Below are positions 1 through 6,313 of a stretch of 8,760 nt of DNA, piece after piece. The stretch is from NCBI GenBank assembly GCA_947625075.1, contig CANQMY010000039.1, positions 1 to 8,760 of the forward strand. Reading direction: 5' to 3'. A program made the position numbers and the translations under genes. Origin of the DNA: an uncultured Clostridia bacterium (GTDB lineage Bacteria > Bacillota > Clostridia > TANB77 > CAG-508). Position 1 is the stretch's first letter. Each line of letters starts with the position of its first letter. A model generated the notes under the pieces. That model did no database searches. It was not told where the DNA came from and worked only from the letters and a program-made list of their open reading frames with translations.

Positions 1-82
1 GTGTTTCTTTATCTGTATATTGAAAAGGTTTTTGCGCATTATTCTTTACGATTTCCTCTATTTTTAAAAATCTTTTAAACAT
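1..82 (-). CDS. N-terminal fragment of an unidentified protein, cut by the window edge
   Basis: An ATG at 82-80 opens a frame that stays open for 27 codons to the left edge. It begins MFKRFLKIEEIVKNN, a lysine- and glutamate-rich start with no recognisable domain. A GAGGG ribosome binding site lies about six bases upstream. A near-perfect sigma-A promoter (119-147) sits just ahead, in the same orientation. The promoter, binding site and open frame together support a real gene, but the fragment is too short to name. It is separated from the upstream transglutaminase-like gene by a palindromic terminator, so it begins a new transcription unit. Confidence 0.6.
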   Translation of the reverse strand, partial: MFKRFLKIEEIVKNNAQKPFQYTDKET

Positions 83-118
83 ATATACCCTCATATTTTC
101 TTTACATAATTCGTAAAA

Positions 119-147
119 ATTATATCAAAAAGTATTAATTATGTCAA
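119..147 (-). promoter_or_regulatory. Consensus sigma-A promoter for the left-edge gene
   Basis: Read on the minus strand, the -35 box is TTGACA (147-142) and the -10 box is TATAAT (124-119), with exactly 17 bases between them. The predicted transcription start is near 112, giving a leader of about 30 bases before the ATG at 82. Both hexamers match the vegetative consensus exactly, so a strong constitutive promoter is likely. Confidence 0.8.
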
Positions 148-252
148 TGTAAAATGTATACTTTTTATGTTATAGTCAGATTCATTTTTTACATAAAAAT
201 ATAGTTTCTAAAAACTTAATAATCATTCCTTGCATATCCTTTTTATTATAAA
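148..252. other. AT-rich intergenic spacer with no supported gene
   Basis: This stretch lies between the palindromic terminator of the transglutaminase-like operon and the promoter of the left-edge gene. It holds only a 17-codon minus-strand frame (235-182) whose GGA is too close to its ATG to be convincing. No RNA gene, repeat or operator was recognised. Confidence 0.5.
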
Positions 253-290
253 AAAATAAAGAAACTAATTTAAATTAGTTTCTTTATTTT
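246..290 (-). terminator. Perfect-palindrome rho-independent terminator
   Basis: Positions 253-290 form a perfect 38-base inverted repeat, with each 19-base arm built around the sequence AAATAAAGAAACTAATTT (254-271) and its reverse complement (272-289). On the minus strand it follows the stop codon of the transglutaminase-like gene by 15 bases and continues into a T-rich run (255-246). The T-rich flank on the other side means it could also stop plus-strand transcription. The arms are AT-rich, which is common for terminators in AT-rich Firmicutes. Confidence 0.8.
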
Positions 291-305
291 CGTTTATAGA
301 TTATC

Positions 306-1329
306 TCATCTACAAAAAAATTCTTCCGCTGAATGTTCATTACAAGATTTTATTATTCCCATACTATATATCTTACTTAACATATTTTGACATCTTTCTA
401 CATATTTTTTACCTGGTACAACAACTATTGAATTATTAACAATAAATTTAGCTATAAATTCATTAGAAAGACTTTTCATTTGATGCTGTCTATTTGACCA
501 TACCCAAAATTTATCATTATTATTATCTTCTAAATCAACTAATATGGTATATTTTTTACCATTTCTTATTTTATCTTTTGAATATCCACCATACATAGCA
601 ATCTTATCACTTTCTGGAATATACTCTTTTATTGCTCTTCTATAAAATCTAAAAATATCTATACCACTTTTTAATTTTGAAACGTGTTCTGTTATTTCTT
701 TATCCGAAAATAATTTATTTAACTTTTCTTCTAATGATAAATCTTCTGAACTTAAATTTAATCTTTCAAAAGCACTTTCCAAATAATCTTCTTTGCTATT
801 TATATATCCTATTTTTTTCATTATTTTATCAATTTCTTCATTTGGCAACTCATCAAGAACATTTTGATTTTCATCTATTGTTCCGAAATTTAATCCATCT
901 TCTTCCTGTTTGTATATTTTCTAGGTCCCATTCTATATCAGTTTTAATATATTGCCCATTTTTAGTTTTTATAACCGGTGATATGTGCTCTCCTGGTTCA
1001 AAAATTGTATAATCATTTTTTGTTAATTTAGTGTCACCTATAATATATACATCTAATCCTAACCTCTTTGCTAATTCCTTATACATCTTAGTAGCTGTAA
1101 CGCAAATTAGTTGTCTTTTATTTTCTTTTTTCCTAGTATGCTTATATACACATGATTCATATATCTTTTTTCTTGTTGTGTCATCTGACCAATAATATCT
1201 TGAGCTAAAACTTCTTTCTTTAGCTATCTTGTACATTATAAATGCAGATAATTCTATTTCATTTAAATTATCTGGCATTTCCTCAATAATTTCATTATAA
1301 ATCTGTTCTTTGCTTTTAGTCTTTCCCAT
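306..1329 (-). CDS. Transglutaminase-like cysteine protein, 340 aa across a +1 frameshift
   Basis: The first 148 codons (1329-886) carry a transglutaminase-like Cys-His-Asp triad: Cys76 in QLICVTAT at the head of a helix, His115 in GEHISPVIK, and Asp131 in KTDIEWDLENI. The zero frame then reads CGG AAC AAT AGA TGA and stops. Skipping the C at 885 restores a frame that reads G-T-I-D-E directly after WIKF and runs 192 more residues to the stop at 306, giving one 340-residue protein. The C-terminal part is charged and has no domain I can name. The frame starting at the TTG at 848 is an internal artefact, because the restored frame is open 12 codons further upstream. The start has an AGGA five bases upstream that overlaps the stop of the hydrolase gene, with a 7-bp gap, so the two genes are co-transcribed. 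The triad assignment rests on motif spacing. Substrate is unknown, and protease or peptidase activity is possible. Confidence 0.75.
882..885 (-). other. +1 frameshift site CGGA in the transglutaminase-like gene
   Basis: After TTT (Phe148) the minus strand reads C GGA. Taken in triplets, CGG continues for three codons to a TGA at 873-871. Dropping the single C at 885 gives GGA (Gly149) and an open frame for 192 residues. The residues across the join, WIKF-GTIDE, read naturally, with no missing or extra amino acid. Confidence 0.8.
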
Positions 1330-1336
1330 AATAATC

Positions 1337-2080
1337 CTACATTTCTTTTATATATTTTACTGCTATATTAATTGCTTTTTCTAATTCTCCGTCTTTTTTC
1401 ATTCTGTGATCTGCACCAATAATTTTTTCTATTTTTCCTTTTGGATTTTTTTCATTTATGAATCTAATTGAGTCTTCTATTGGAGCCATATTATCTTCTG
1501 TTCCTTGTATAATTAACAATTCTTCATTTTTATTATATATTTCAAAAAGTTTATTATTCTTTAATTCTTCATAGTATTTATAAGAGACTTTTATCTCTTT
1601 TTCATATCCTAGAATTGTATATCCTTTATTTTTGAAATCACTTATATTTTCTCTAATTATAGAATTTTCAAATATTTCATCCATACATATTGCCGGTGCT
1701 CTTAAAACAATAGAAAAATAATTATTTGAATATTGATTTATTTTTAATAAAGCAATATATGCACCAAAACTTGTTGCAAAAATTCCTATTGGTTTTTGAG
1801 GATATTTCTTTTTTATATATTCTTCTACACTTATTAAATCACTTATACAATTTTTTACTAAATATTCTTCACCTTTCGCTTTGCTTTCTCCATGTGATGG
1901 AAAGTCAAAAGCAATTACCATAATATTTTCTTTAATAAGTTTTTGTGCTAATAATTCAATTGCAGAGCTTTCTTTGTCTCCTCCAAATCCATGACATGCA
2001 ATTATAATTTTTTCAATTTTATTTGGTATAAATTCTTTTATAGGAATTTTATAATTATTTTTACTTTCAATTTGCATCAT
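1337..2080 (-). CDS. Alpha/beta-hydrolase, serine hydrolase family
   Basis: This 247-residue cytoplasmic protein has the full layout of an alpha/beta-hydrolase of the S33/lipase-like type. The oxyanion-loop motif HGFGG is at 30-34 after the first core strand, and an FDFPSHGES segment follows at about 58-66. The nucleophile Ser104 sits in FATSFGAY, where the usual first Gly of GxSxG is Ala. Acid Asp196 lies in IQGTEDNMAP, and the catalytic His is His225 in GADHRM. An AGGGAG ribosome binding site precedes the ATG at 2080, and a second in-frame ATG follows at once. It would hydrolyse an ester, thioester or small amide, but the substrate cannot be read from sequence. It is the first gene of a two-gene operon with the transglutaminase-like gene 7 bp downstream. 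No frameshift is seen. Its one CGGA (1388-1391) reads GAC GGA in frame. Confidence 0.85.
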   Translation of the reverse strand: MMQIESKNNYKIPIKEFIPNKIEKIIIACHGFGGDKESSAIELLAQKLIKENIMVIAFDFPSHGESKAKGEEYLVKNCISDLISVEEYIKKKYPQKPIGIFATSFGAYIALLKINQYSNNYFSIVLRAPAICMDEIFENSIIRENISDFKNKGYTILGYEKEIKVSYKYYEELKNNKLFEIYNKNEELLIIQGTEDNMAPIEDSIRFINEKNPKGKIEKIIGADHRMKKDGELEKAINIAVKYIKEM

Positions 2081-2106
2081 GCTTCTCCCTTAATATGATT
2101 TTTATA

Positions 2107-2135
2107 ATATTAACAGAAAAATTTTAATTTAGCAA
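2107..2135 (-). promoter_or_regulatory. Probable sigma-A promoter of the hydrolase operon
   Basis: On the minus strand, TTGCTA (2135-2130) is followed after 17 bases by TAATAT (2112-2107). This lies between the spo0A terminator and the hydrolase start, about 27 bases ahead of the ATG. Both boxes deviate slightly from consensus. Confidence 0.5.
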
Positions 2136-2164
2136 GAATTTTTTATGAAATTTAATATCAATTT

Positions 2165-2217
2165 TTCACAATAAAATAAACCCTCCTTGTTAAACATTTT
2201 GTCTAACAAATTGGGTT
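2165..2217 (-). terminator. Rho-independent terminator after spo0A
   Basis: On the minus strand AACCC (2217-2213) pairs with GGGTT (2183-2179). An inner arm, TTGTTAGAC, pairs with GTTTAACAA (nine pairs, one G-U) around an AAAAT loop. The arms are separated by a small three-by-three internal loop and followed by a T-rich tail. The structure starts 37 bases past the TAG at 2257-2255. It is well placed for the full-length, frameshifted spo0A and supports 2255 as the true gene end. Confidence 0.75.
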
Positions 2218-2254
2218 CACCTTTAATAAATATATTAAGCTTTTTTATTAATTT

Positions 2255-3077
2255 CTATGCACTCTTAAGTTCTAATCTAATTTTATCACCAATCATTGCT
2301 ATAAATTCACTATTTGTTGGCTTTCCTTTATCTGCTGAAATAGTATATCCAAATATACTTTCTACTGTTTTTGCATCTCCTCTTCCGCCATGCCACTTCT
2401 ATTGCATGACGTATAGCTCTTTCTACTCTTGATGGAGTAGTGCTATACTTTTGTGCTATTTCTGGATATAATTCTTTTGTAATTTGATTAATTACATTTA
2501 TATTATTTACTACCATAATAATAGCTTCTCTTAAAAATTGATATCCTTTTATGTGTGCTGGTACTCCTACCTCATGAATCATATTTGTAACAAGTGCTTC
2601 TAAATTTTCTCTCTCATCTTTTTTAGAAACTTGTATATATTGTGATTTTAATTCTCTAGATCCTGCCATTTCTCTTTTTAATTCTTCTGGGTTATAATTT
2701 TTTATTTCTTTTATTCTATCTATTAATACAGATATATCAAATGGCTTTACCACATAATAATCTGCACCTAATGCAATGGCTTTTTGAGTAATTTTATCTT
2801 GACCTACTGCTGATACCATTATATATATTGGATTTTTTCCCAAAGATATTTTGCTAAGTTTTTCAAGTACTCCTAAACCGTCTAAATGTGGCATTATTAC
2901 ATCCAATAATACTACATCTGGTTTGGTAGCTATTATTTGGTCATAAGCTTCTTCACCATCTCCTACCATTCCTATAACTTCTAATTCTGAATCACTGTTT
3001 AGAAAATTTTTCAATGTATTTCCAAACTCATAATTGTCATCTGCAATTAAAATTTTAATTTTTTCATTTACATTCAC
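2255..3077 (-). CDS. spo0A: Spo0A sporulation master regulator, 273 aa across a +1 frameshift
   Basis: The N-terminal receiver domain (about 1-122) has the acidic pair Asp13-Asp14, phospho-acceptor Asp59 in VVLLDVIMP, Ser89, and Lys111 in VVKPFD. The C-terminal Spo0A DNA-binding domain (about 155-273) includes [18 protein letters not shown], the recognition-helix region. After Trp230 the zero frame reads CGG AAG AGG and leaves the family sequence, ending 20 codons later. Skipping the C at 2387 restores [10 protein letters not shown] and the rest of the classic Spo0A C terminus to a TAG at 2257-2255, giving 273 residues, normal for the family. Without the shift the last 43 residues, part of the DNA-binding domain, would be lost. 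The start is GTG with a run of Gs (AGGGGG) nine bases upstream. It has its own promoter and terminator. Activated by the phosphorelay, Spo0A binds 0A boxes and commits the cell to sporulation. It is not next to spoIVB here. Confidence 0.93.
2384..2387 (-). other. +1 frameshift site CGGA in spo0A
   Basis: After TGG (Trp230) the minus strand reads C GGA AGA GGA GAT GCA. Removing the C at 2387 yields Gly-Arg-Gly-Asp-Ala, the strongly conserved Spo0A segment after AIEVAW. Conservation of this family makes the position of the extra base unambiguous. A tRNA-Trp in the P site cannot re-pair with GGC, so simple P-site slippage is unlikely. Confidence 0.9.
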
Positions 3078-3129
3078 TTTCGTTTTCCCCCTAAATAATA
3101 TTTTTATCTTTGTAAGATTTTACCATTTG

Positions 3130-3158
3130 ATTATATATATTATTTTTATGGAAAGCAA
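3130..3158 (-). promoter_or_regulatory. Probable sigma-A promoter of spo0A
   Basis: On the minus strand, TTGCTT (3158-3153) is followed after 17 bases by TATAAT (3135-3130). The predicted transcript start is near 3123, about 45 bases before the GTG start. The downstream part of the leader carries the G-rich ribosome binding site. I did not find a convincing sigma-H promoter. Confidence 0.6.
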
Positions 3159-3228
3159 GTAAATTTTCTATTTTTTTCCAACTTTCTTTTTAAAGCTTGA
3201 TTTTACTGCAAATTATCGTATAAAAATT

Positions 3229-3235
3229 TTCGACA
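3229..3235 (-). promoter_or_regulatory. Candidate 0A box upstream of spo0A
   Basis: The minus strand reads ATGTCGAAAAT, which contains the exact TGTCGAA core of the Spo0A binding site. It lies about 70 bases upstream of the -35 box of spo0A and just after the stop codon of the YigZ-family gene. Spo0A autoregulates its own gene in Bacillus, so the placement is sensible. A single 7-base match in AT-rich DNA remains weak evidence. Confidence 0.45.
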
Positions 3236-3249
3236 TTTTTTTTATTTTT

Positions 3250-3855
3250 CTATAAATTTTCTTCTACTATGTATATATTCTCATTTAAAATTTTAAAGTT
3301 TTCTGCTATTTTTGTGTTATTTAATAATTTTTCCATATCTTCTTTTGAAGATTGTAATTTTAATTCTACATAATTCATGTATTTAACATTTATTACTTTA
3401 ATATTTAATAATTTACACCAGTATAATACATTTTTTTGATCATCATATTTTATTCTTATTTCATATTCAATACCTTTTATTTGATTTACTATTTCTGCTC
3501 TATCTATAGCTTTTTTAGCAGTTTCTGAATATGCTCTAACTAAACCTCCAGTTCCTAATAAAATTCCACCAAAATATCTAGTAACAATTATTAGTACATT
3601 TTTCAATTCTTTTTTCTTAATAATGTCTAATATTGGAGCACCTGCAGTTTTACTTGGTTCACCGTCATCACTACATTTTTCAAAATCTTCTAATATATAT
3701 CCATAACAATTATGTCTAGCATCAAAGTACCTTTTGCTTATCTCATTTATTTTTTGTTCTGCTTCTTCTTTACTTTGTACTGGAAATACATTTGCTATAA
3801 ATTTAGATTTTTTTACTATTATTTCAAAGGAAACTTCCTTTTTAATTGTTTTCAA
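3250..3855 (-). CDS. yigZ: YigZ/IMPACT family protein (UPF0029)
   Basis: This 201-residue protein matches the bacterial YigZ/YvyE family, related to eukaryotic IMPACT. Conserved blocks in the N-terminal domain are ARHNCYGY (46-53), SDDGEPSKTAG (62-72) and TRYFGGILLGTGGLVRAYS (about 92-110). The remaining C-terminal part corresponds to the small ferredoxin-like domain of the family. The length is normal and no frameshift is seen. The start is TTG, preceded by AAAGGA at a good distance. The nearest ATG is out of frame and hits a stop after one codon. It is the last of the four closely packed genes, 13 bases after the true end of the flavoprotein gene. A role in translation control or ribosome-associated stress is suspected for the family but not established in bacteria. 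No clear terminator follows it, so some read-through into spo0A is possible. Confidence 0.88.
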   Translation of the reverse strand: MKTIKKEVSFEIIVKKSKFIANVFPVQSKEEAEQKINEISKRYFDARHNCYGYILEDFEKCSDDGEPSKTAGAPILDIIKKKELKNVLIIVTRYFGGILLGTGGLVRAYSETAKKAIDRAEIVNQIKGIEYEIRIKYDDQKNVLYWCKLLNIKVINVKYMNYVELKLQSSKEDMEKLLNNTKIAENFKILNENIYIVEENL

Positions 3856-3868
3856 TTCATATTCCTTT

Positions 3869-5079
3869 CTAATTTAATCCTGCAGTATATCCTGTAGAAT
3901 AAGCTATTTGTAAATTAAATCCGACCTGTATATGCATCTACATCTATTATTTCTCCTGCAAAAAACAATCCATGAATCAATTTAGATTCCATTGTTTTTG
4001 GATTTATTTCCTTTGTATTTATACCTCCTGATGTTATTATTGCTTCTTCTATATCTCCAAAATTCTCTATAGATATTTCAAAGCTTTTAAGTAATTTTTC
4101 TAATTTTTTTCTTTCCTCTTTTGTTATTTCATTTATCTTTTTATTTTCATTAATTCCACTAAGATTTATTATTACAGGTATTAGTTTTTGTGGTAAAAGT
4201 TCATTTAAACTATTTTTTAACAGTTTATTTTTTTGTTTTTCAAAATCTCTTAAAATTCTTAAATCTAACTTTTCTTCTGATAATGCTGGTTTAAAGTCTA
4301 TTATAACTTTTACATTTTTAAAATTCTTGTTTCTCAAATGAGCTGAACTGCTTAAAATGATTGGTCCAGAAACACCAAAATGAGTAAAAATCATTTCTCC
4401 AAAATCTTCATAAATTATTTTTTGATCTTCTAGCAATTTAATTGATACATTTTTTAAACTTAATCCCTGTAATTTATTACAAATATTTAATGACTCTTTC
4501 TTTGCCTTTAAAGAAACTAAAGATGGTTTTGTATCTACAATAGTGTGACCTAAGCTTTTGGCTATTTTATATCCATCTCCGAGTTGATCCAGTTGTAGGA
4601 TAACTTAATCCTCCTGTTGATAATATTATCTTATCCGCTTCATAATATTTAGTATTAGTTTTTAAACCAACAACATTTTTATTTTTAACAATAATTTCTT
4701 TTGCTTCACAATTTGTAATTATTTTTACTCCATCTAATTTTTTTATTAATGCATTTAGAACATCTCTCGAATTATCACTTACAGGAAAAACTCTATTTCC
4801 TCTCTCTATTTTTGTAGGTATATTTAATAATTTTATAATGTCTTCGTTATCAAAATTTTGAAACGCACTATATAAAAACTTTCCATTACAAGGAATGTTT
4901 TTTATAAATTCAGAAATATTAATTGCATTTGTTATATTGCATCTTCCCTTCCCTGTTATTAAAAGTTTTTTTCCTAATGTATTCATTTTTTCAATTAAAG
5001 TCACATTATTGTTTTGATTTTTACTACTTATGGCGGCCAACATTCCTGCTGGGCCGCCACCAACTACTATTACATTCAT
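3869..5079 (-). CDS. HI0933/BaiN-family flavoprotein, 402 aa across two +1 frameshifts
   Basis: This is an FAD-dependent oxidoreductase of the HI0933-like (YhiN, BaiN/RdsA) family. The N terminus has the dinucleotide-binding loop VVGGGPAG (5-12), then the family block TGKGRCNITN (42-51) and IILSTGGLSYPTTGST (151-166). After Thr166 the zero frame reads CGG AGA TGG ATA TAA and ends. Skipping the C at 4581 restores GDGYKIAKSLGH and 219 codons of family sequence. After DVDAYTG at residue 385 a second CGG meets a stop one codon later. Skipping the C at 3923 restores GFNLQIAYSTGYTAGLN and a TAG at 3871-3869. The total of 402 residues is normal for the family. The ATG overlaps the stop of the lyase gene (ATGA), so translation is coupled. 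The substrate is not known. The frame starting at the TTG at 4436 is an internal artefact. Confidence 0.88.
3920..3923 (-). other. Second +1 frameshift site CGGA in the flavoprotein gene
   Basis: After GGT (Gly385) the minus strand reads C GGA TTT AAT. In triplets, CGG ATT TAA ends the protein. Dropping the C at 3923 gives Gly-Phe-Asn and completes the conserved YTGGFN motif plus a C-terminal tail of normal length. The family's conservation here fixes the site to the base. Confidence 0.88.
4578..4581 (-). other. First +1 frameshift site CGGA in the flavoprotein gene
   Basis: After ACT (Thr166) the minus strand reads C GGA GAT GGA TAT. In triplets, CGG AGA TGG ATA TAA ends the protein. Dropping the C at 4581 gives Gly-Asp-Gly-Tyr and restores the GSTGDGY motif of the family, followed by 219 in-frame codons. 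Confidence 0.9.
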
Positions 5080-6311
5080 AATATTTTTTCTACCGCTTTC
5101 ATTAATCCTAGTTTTCCATATTCATAGGTTAATCCACCTTGTTGAAATGCTATATATGGTTTTCTTAATGGTGCATCACAACTTAGTTCTATTGATGATC
5201 CTTGTGTAAATGCTCCTGCTGCCATTATTACTTGATCATCATACCCGGGCATATCCCATGGTATTGGTGTTGTTGAAGAATCAATTGGAGAACCAGCTTG
5301 TATTCCTTGACAATATTTTATCATTTTTTCTTTATCATTAAATTCTATTGTTTGAACAATATCTGCTCTATTTTCATTCCATTTTGGAGCTGTTTTATAT
5401 CCTAAATTTTCCATTACTTTACTTGTAAGTATAGCTGTTTTTAAACTACTTGCAACTACACTTGGTGCAAAAAATAATCCTTGTAAAATCAACTTATTCA
5501 TTCCTAGTGTAGGTCCTACTTCTTTACCTTCACCTGGAAGTGTAAGTCTTTCTCCTACTAATTCAATTAAATTTTTCTTTCCAACAACATAAGCTCCATT
5601 AGGTGAAATTCCTCCACCTAAATTTTTTATAAGTGACCCTACTAAAATGTCTGCACCTAAATTAGTTGGTTCAACAACATTTGTAAATTCTCCATAACAA
5701 TTGTCTACCATTATAATAACATCATTATTAACGCTTCTAATTTTTTTAATTACTTTTTCTATTTTATCAAGAGTTATACTTTTTCTTAATGAATATCCTC
5801 TTGAACGCTGTATTTCTACAACTTTTACATTATTTTTTGATAATCTTTCAGCTATTTTTTCATAATTAAAGTCACTATCACCTATTAAATCAATCTGTTC
5901 ATATTTTATGCCAAATGATTTTAAAGAACTTGGATTTTCTTTTATTCCTATAATTTCATGTAGTGTATCATAAGGCAATCCACTAATTGATAAAAGTGTA
6001 TCTCCAGGTCTTAGAAGTCCAAAAAGAGTAACATTTAAAGCATGTGATCCAGATACAAATTGACCTCTTACTAAGCTATCTTCTACTCCAAAAATCTGGC
6101 TATATATTTTTTCAATAGTTTCTCTACCTATATCATCATAACCATACCCTGTTGTTTGGTTAAAATGAACTTCTGATAAATTATTTTCTTGAAATGCTTG
6201 CAAAACTTTTAATGTATTTTGTTCACATATTTTATCTACTTTTTCAATTTCTTGCTTTATTTCATTTTCTGCCTTATTTATTAATTCTATTACTTCGTTT
6301 TTTACATACAT
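5076..6311 (-). CDS. Methionine gamma-lyase family (aluminium-resistance type) PLP protein
   Basis: This 411-residue protein belongs to the Met_gamma_lyase group of fold-type I PLP enzymes, often named aluminium resistance protein. Landmarks are QTTGYGYDDIGRETIEKIY (52-70), RGQFVSGSHALN (82-93), PLP-contacting Asp203 in IMVDNCYGEF, and the Schiff-base lysine Lys229 in GSLIKNLGGGISPNGAYV. The sequence is complete and contains no frameshift. It would be cytoplasmic and could cleave a sulfur-containing amino acid, but the true substrate in this family is poorly known. The ATG follows the stop of the WG-repeat gene by 2 bp, and a GGAG/GAAGG binding site lies inside that gene's last codons. Its own TGA overlaps the ATG of the flavoprotein. 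Arginine codons include CGT (for example Arg169) but no CGG. Confidence 0.88.
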   Translation of the reverse strand: MYVKNEVIELINKAENEIKQEIEKVDKICEQNTLKVLQAFQENNLSEVHFNQTTGYGYDDIGRETIEKIYSQIFGVEDSLVRGQFVSGSHALNVTLFGLLRPGDTLLSISGLPYDTLHEIIGIKENPSSLKSFGIKYEQIDLIGDSDFNYEKIAERLSKNNVKVVEIQRSRGYSLRKSITLDKIEKVIKKIRSVNNDVIIMVDNCYGEFTNVVEPTNLGADILVGSLIKNLGGGISPNGAYVVGKKNLIELVGERLTLPGEGKEVGPTLGMNKLILQGLFFAPSVVASSLKTAILTSKVMENLGYKTAPKWNENRADIVQTIEFNDKEKMIKYCQGIQAGSPIDSSTTPIPWDMPGYDDQVIMAAGAFTQGSSIELSCDAPLRKPYIAFQQGGLTYEYGKLGLMKAVEKIL

Positions 6312-6313
6312 TT

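Noticed and set aside
182..235. Small minus-strand frame MQGMIIKFLETIFLCKK
   Set aside because: The only GGA upstream is directly against the ATG, and there is no promoter or conservation evidence.
306..848. A separate 180-residue gene starting at TTG 848
   Set aside because: The frame is open 12 more codons upstream to the CGGA site and reads on naturally from the 871-1329 segment. The TTG has no ribosome binding site, so it is the C-terminal part of the transglutaminase-like gene.
677..2432. Plus-strand open frames at 677-1012, 1726-1923 and 2187-2432
   Set aside because: They are antisense to clear genes, have low-complexity Leu/Phe/Tyr-rich translations and lack ribosome binding sites.
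3712..3897. Plus-strand open frame of 61 codons
   Set aside because: It is antisense to the YigZ-family gene start, its hydrophobic translation reflects AT-rich composition, and it has no supporting signals.
3915..4436. A separate 173-residue gene starting at TTG 4436
   Set aside because: It is the middle of the HI0933-type flavoprotein. Family sequence continues upstream of the TTG without a stop to the CGGA at 4578-4581.
882..4581. Ordinary pseudogenes or sequencing errors as the explanation for the four breaks
   Set aside because: All four are single extra C bases before GGA, with no substitutions, stops or deletions elsewhere in those genes. Three of the four sites are not in homopolymers, and the many other GGA codons are unaffected. 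Error cannot be fully excluded without the reads.
882..4581. P-site slippage or a prfB-like programmed shift
   Set aside because: Three of the four P-site codons (TGG, ACT, GGT) cannot re-pair after a +1 slip, and no Shine-Dalgarno-like stimulator is found at a fixed distance.
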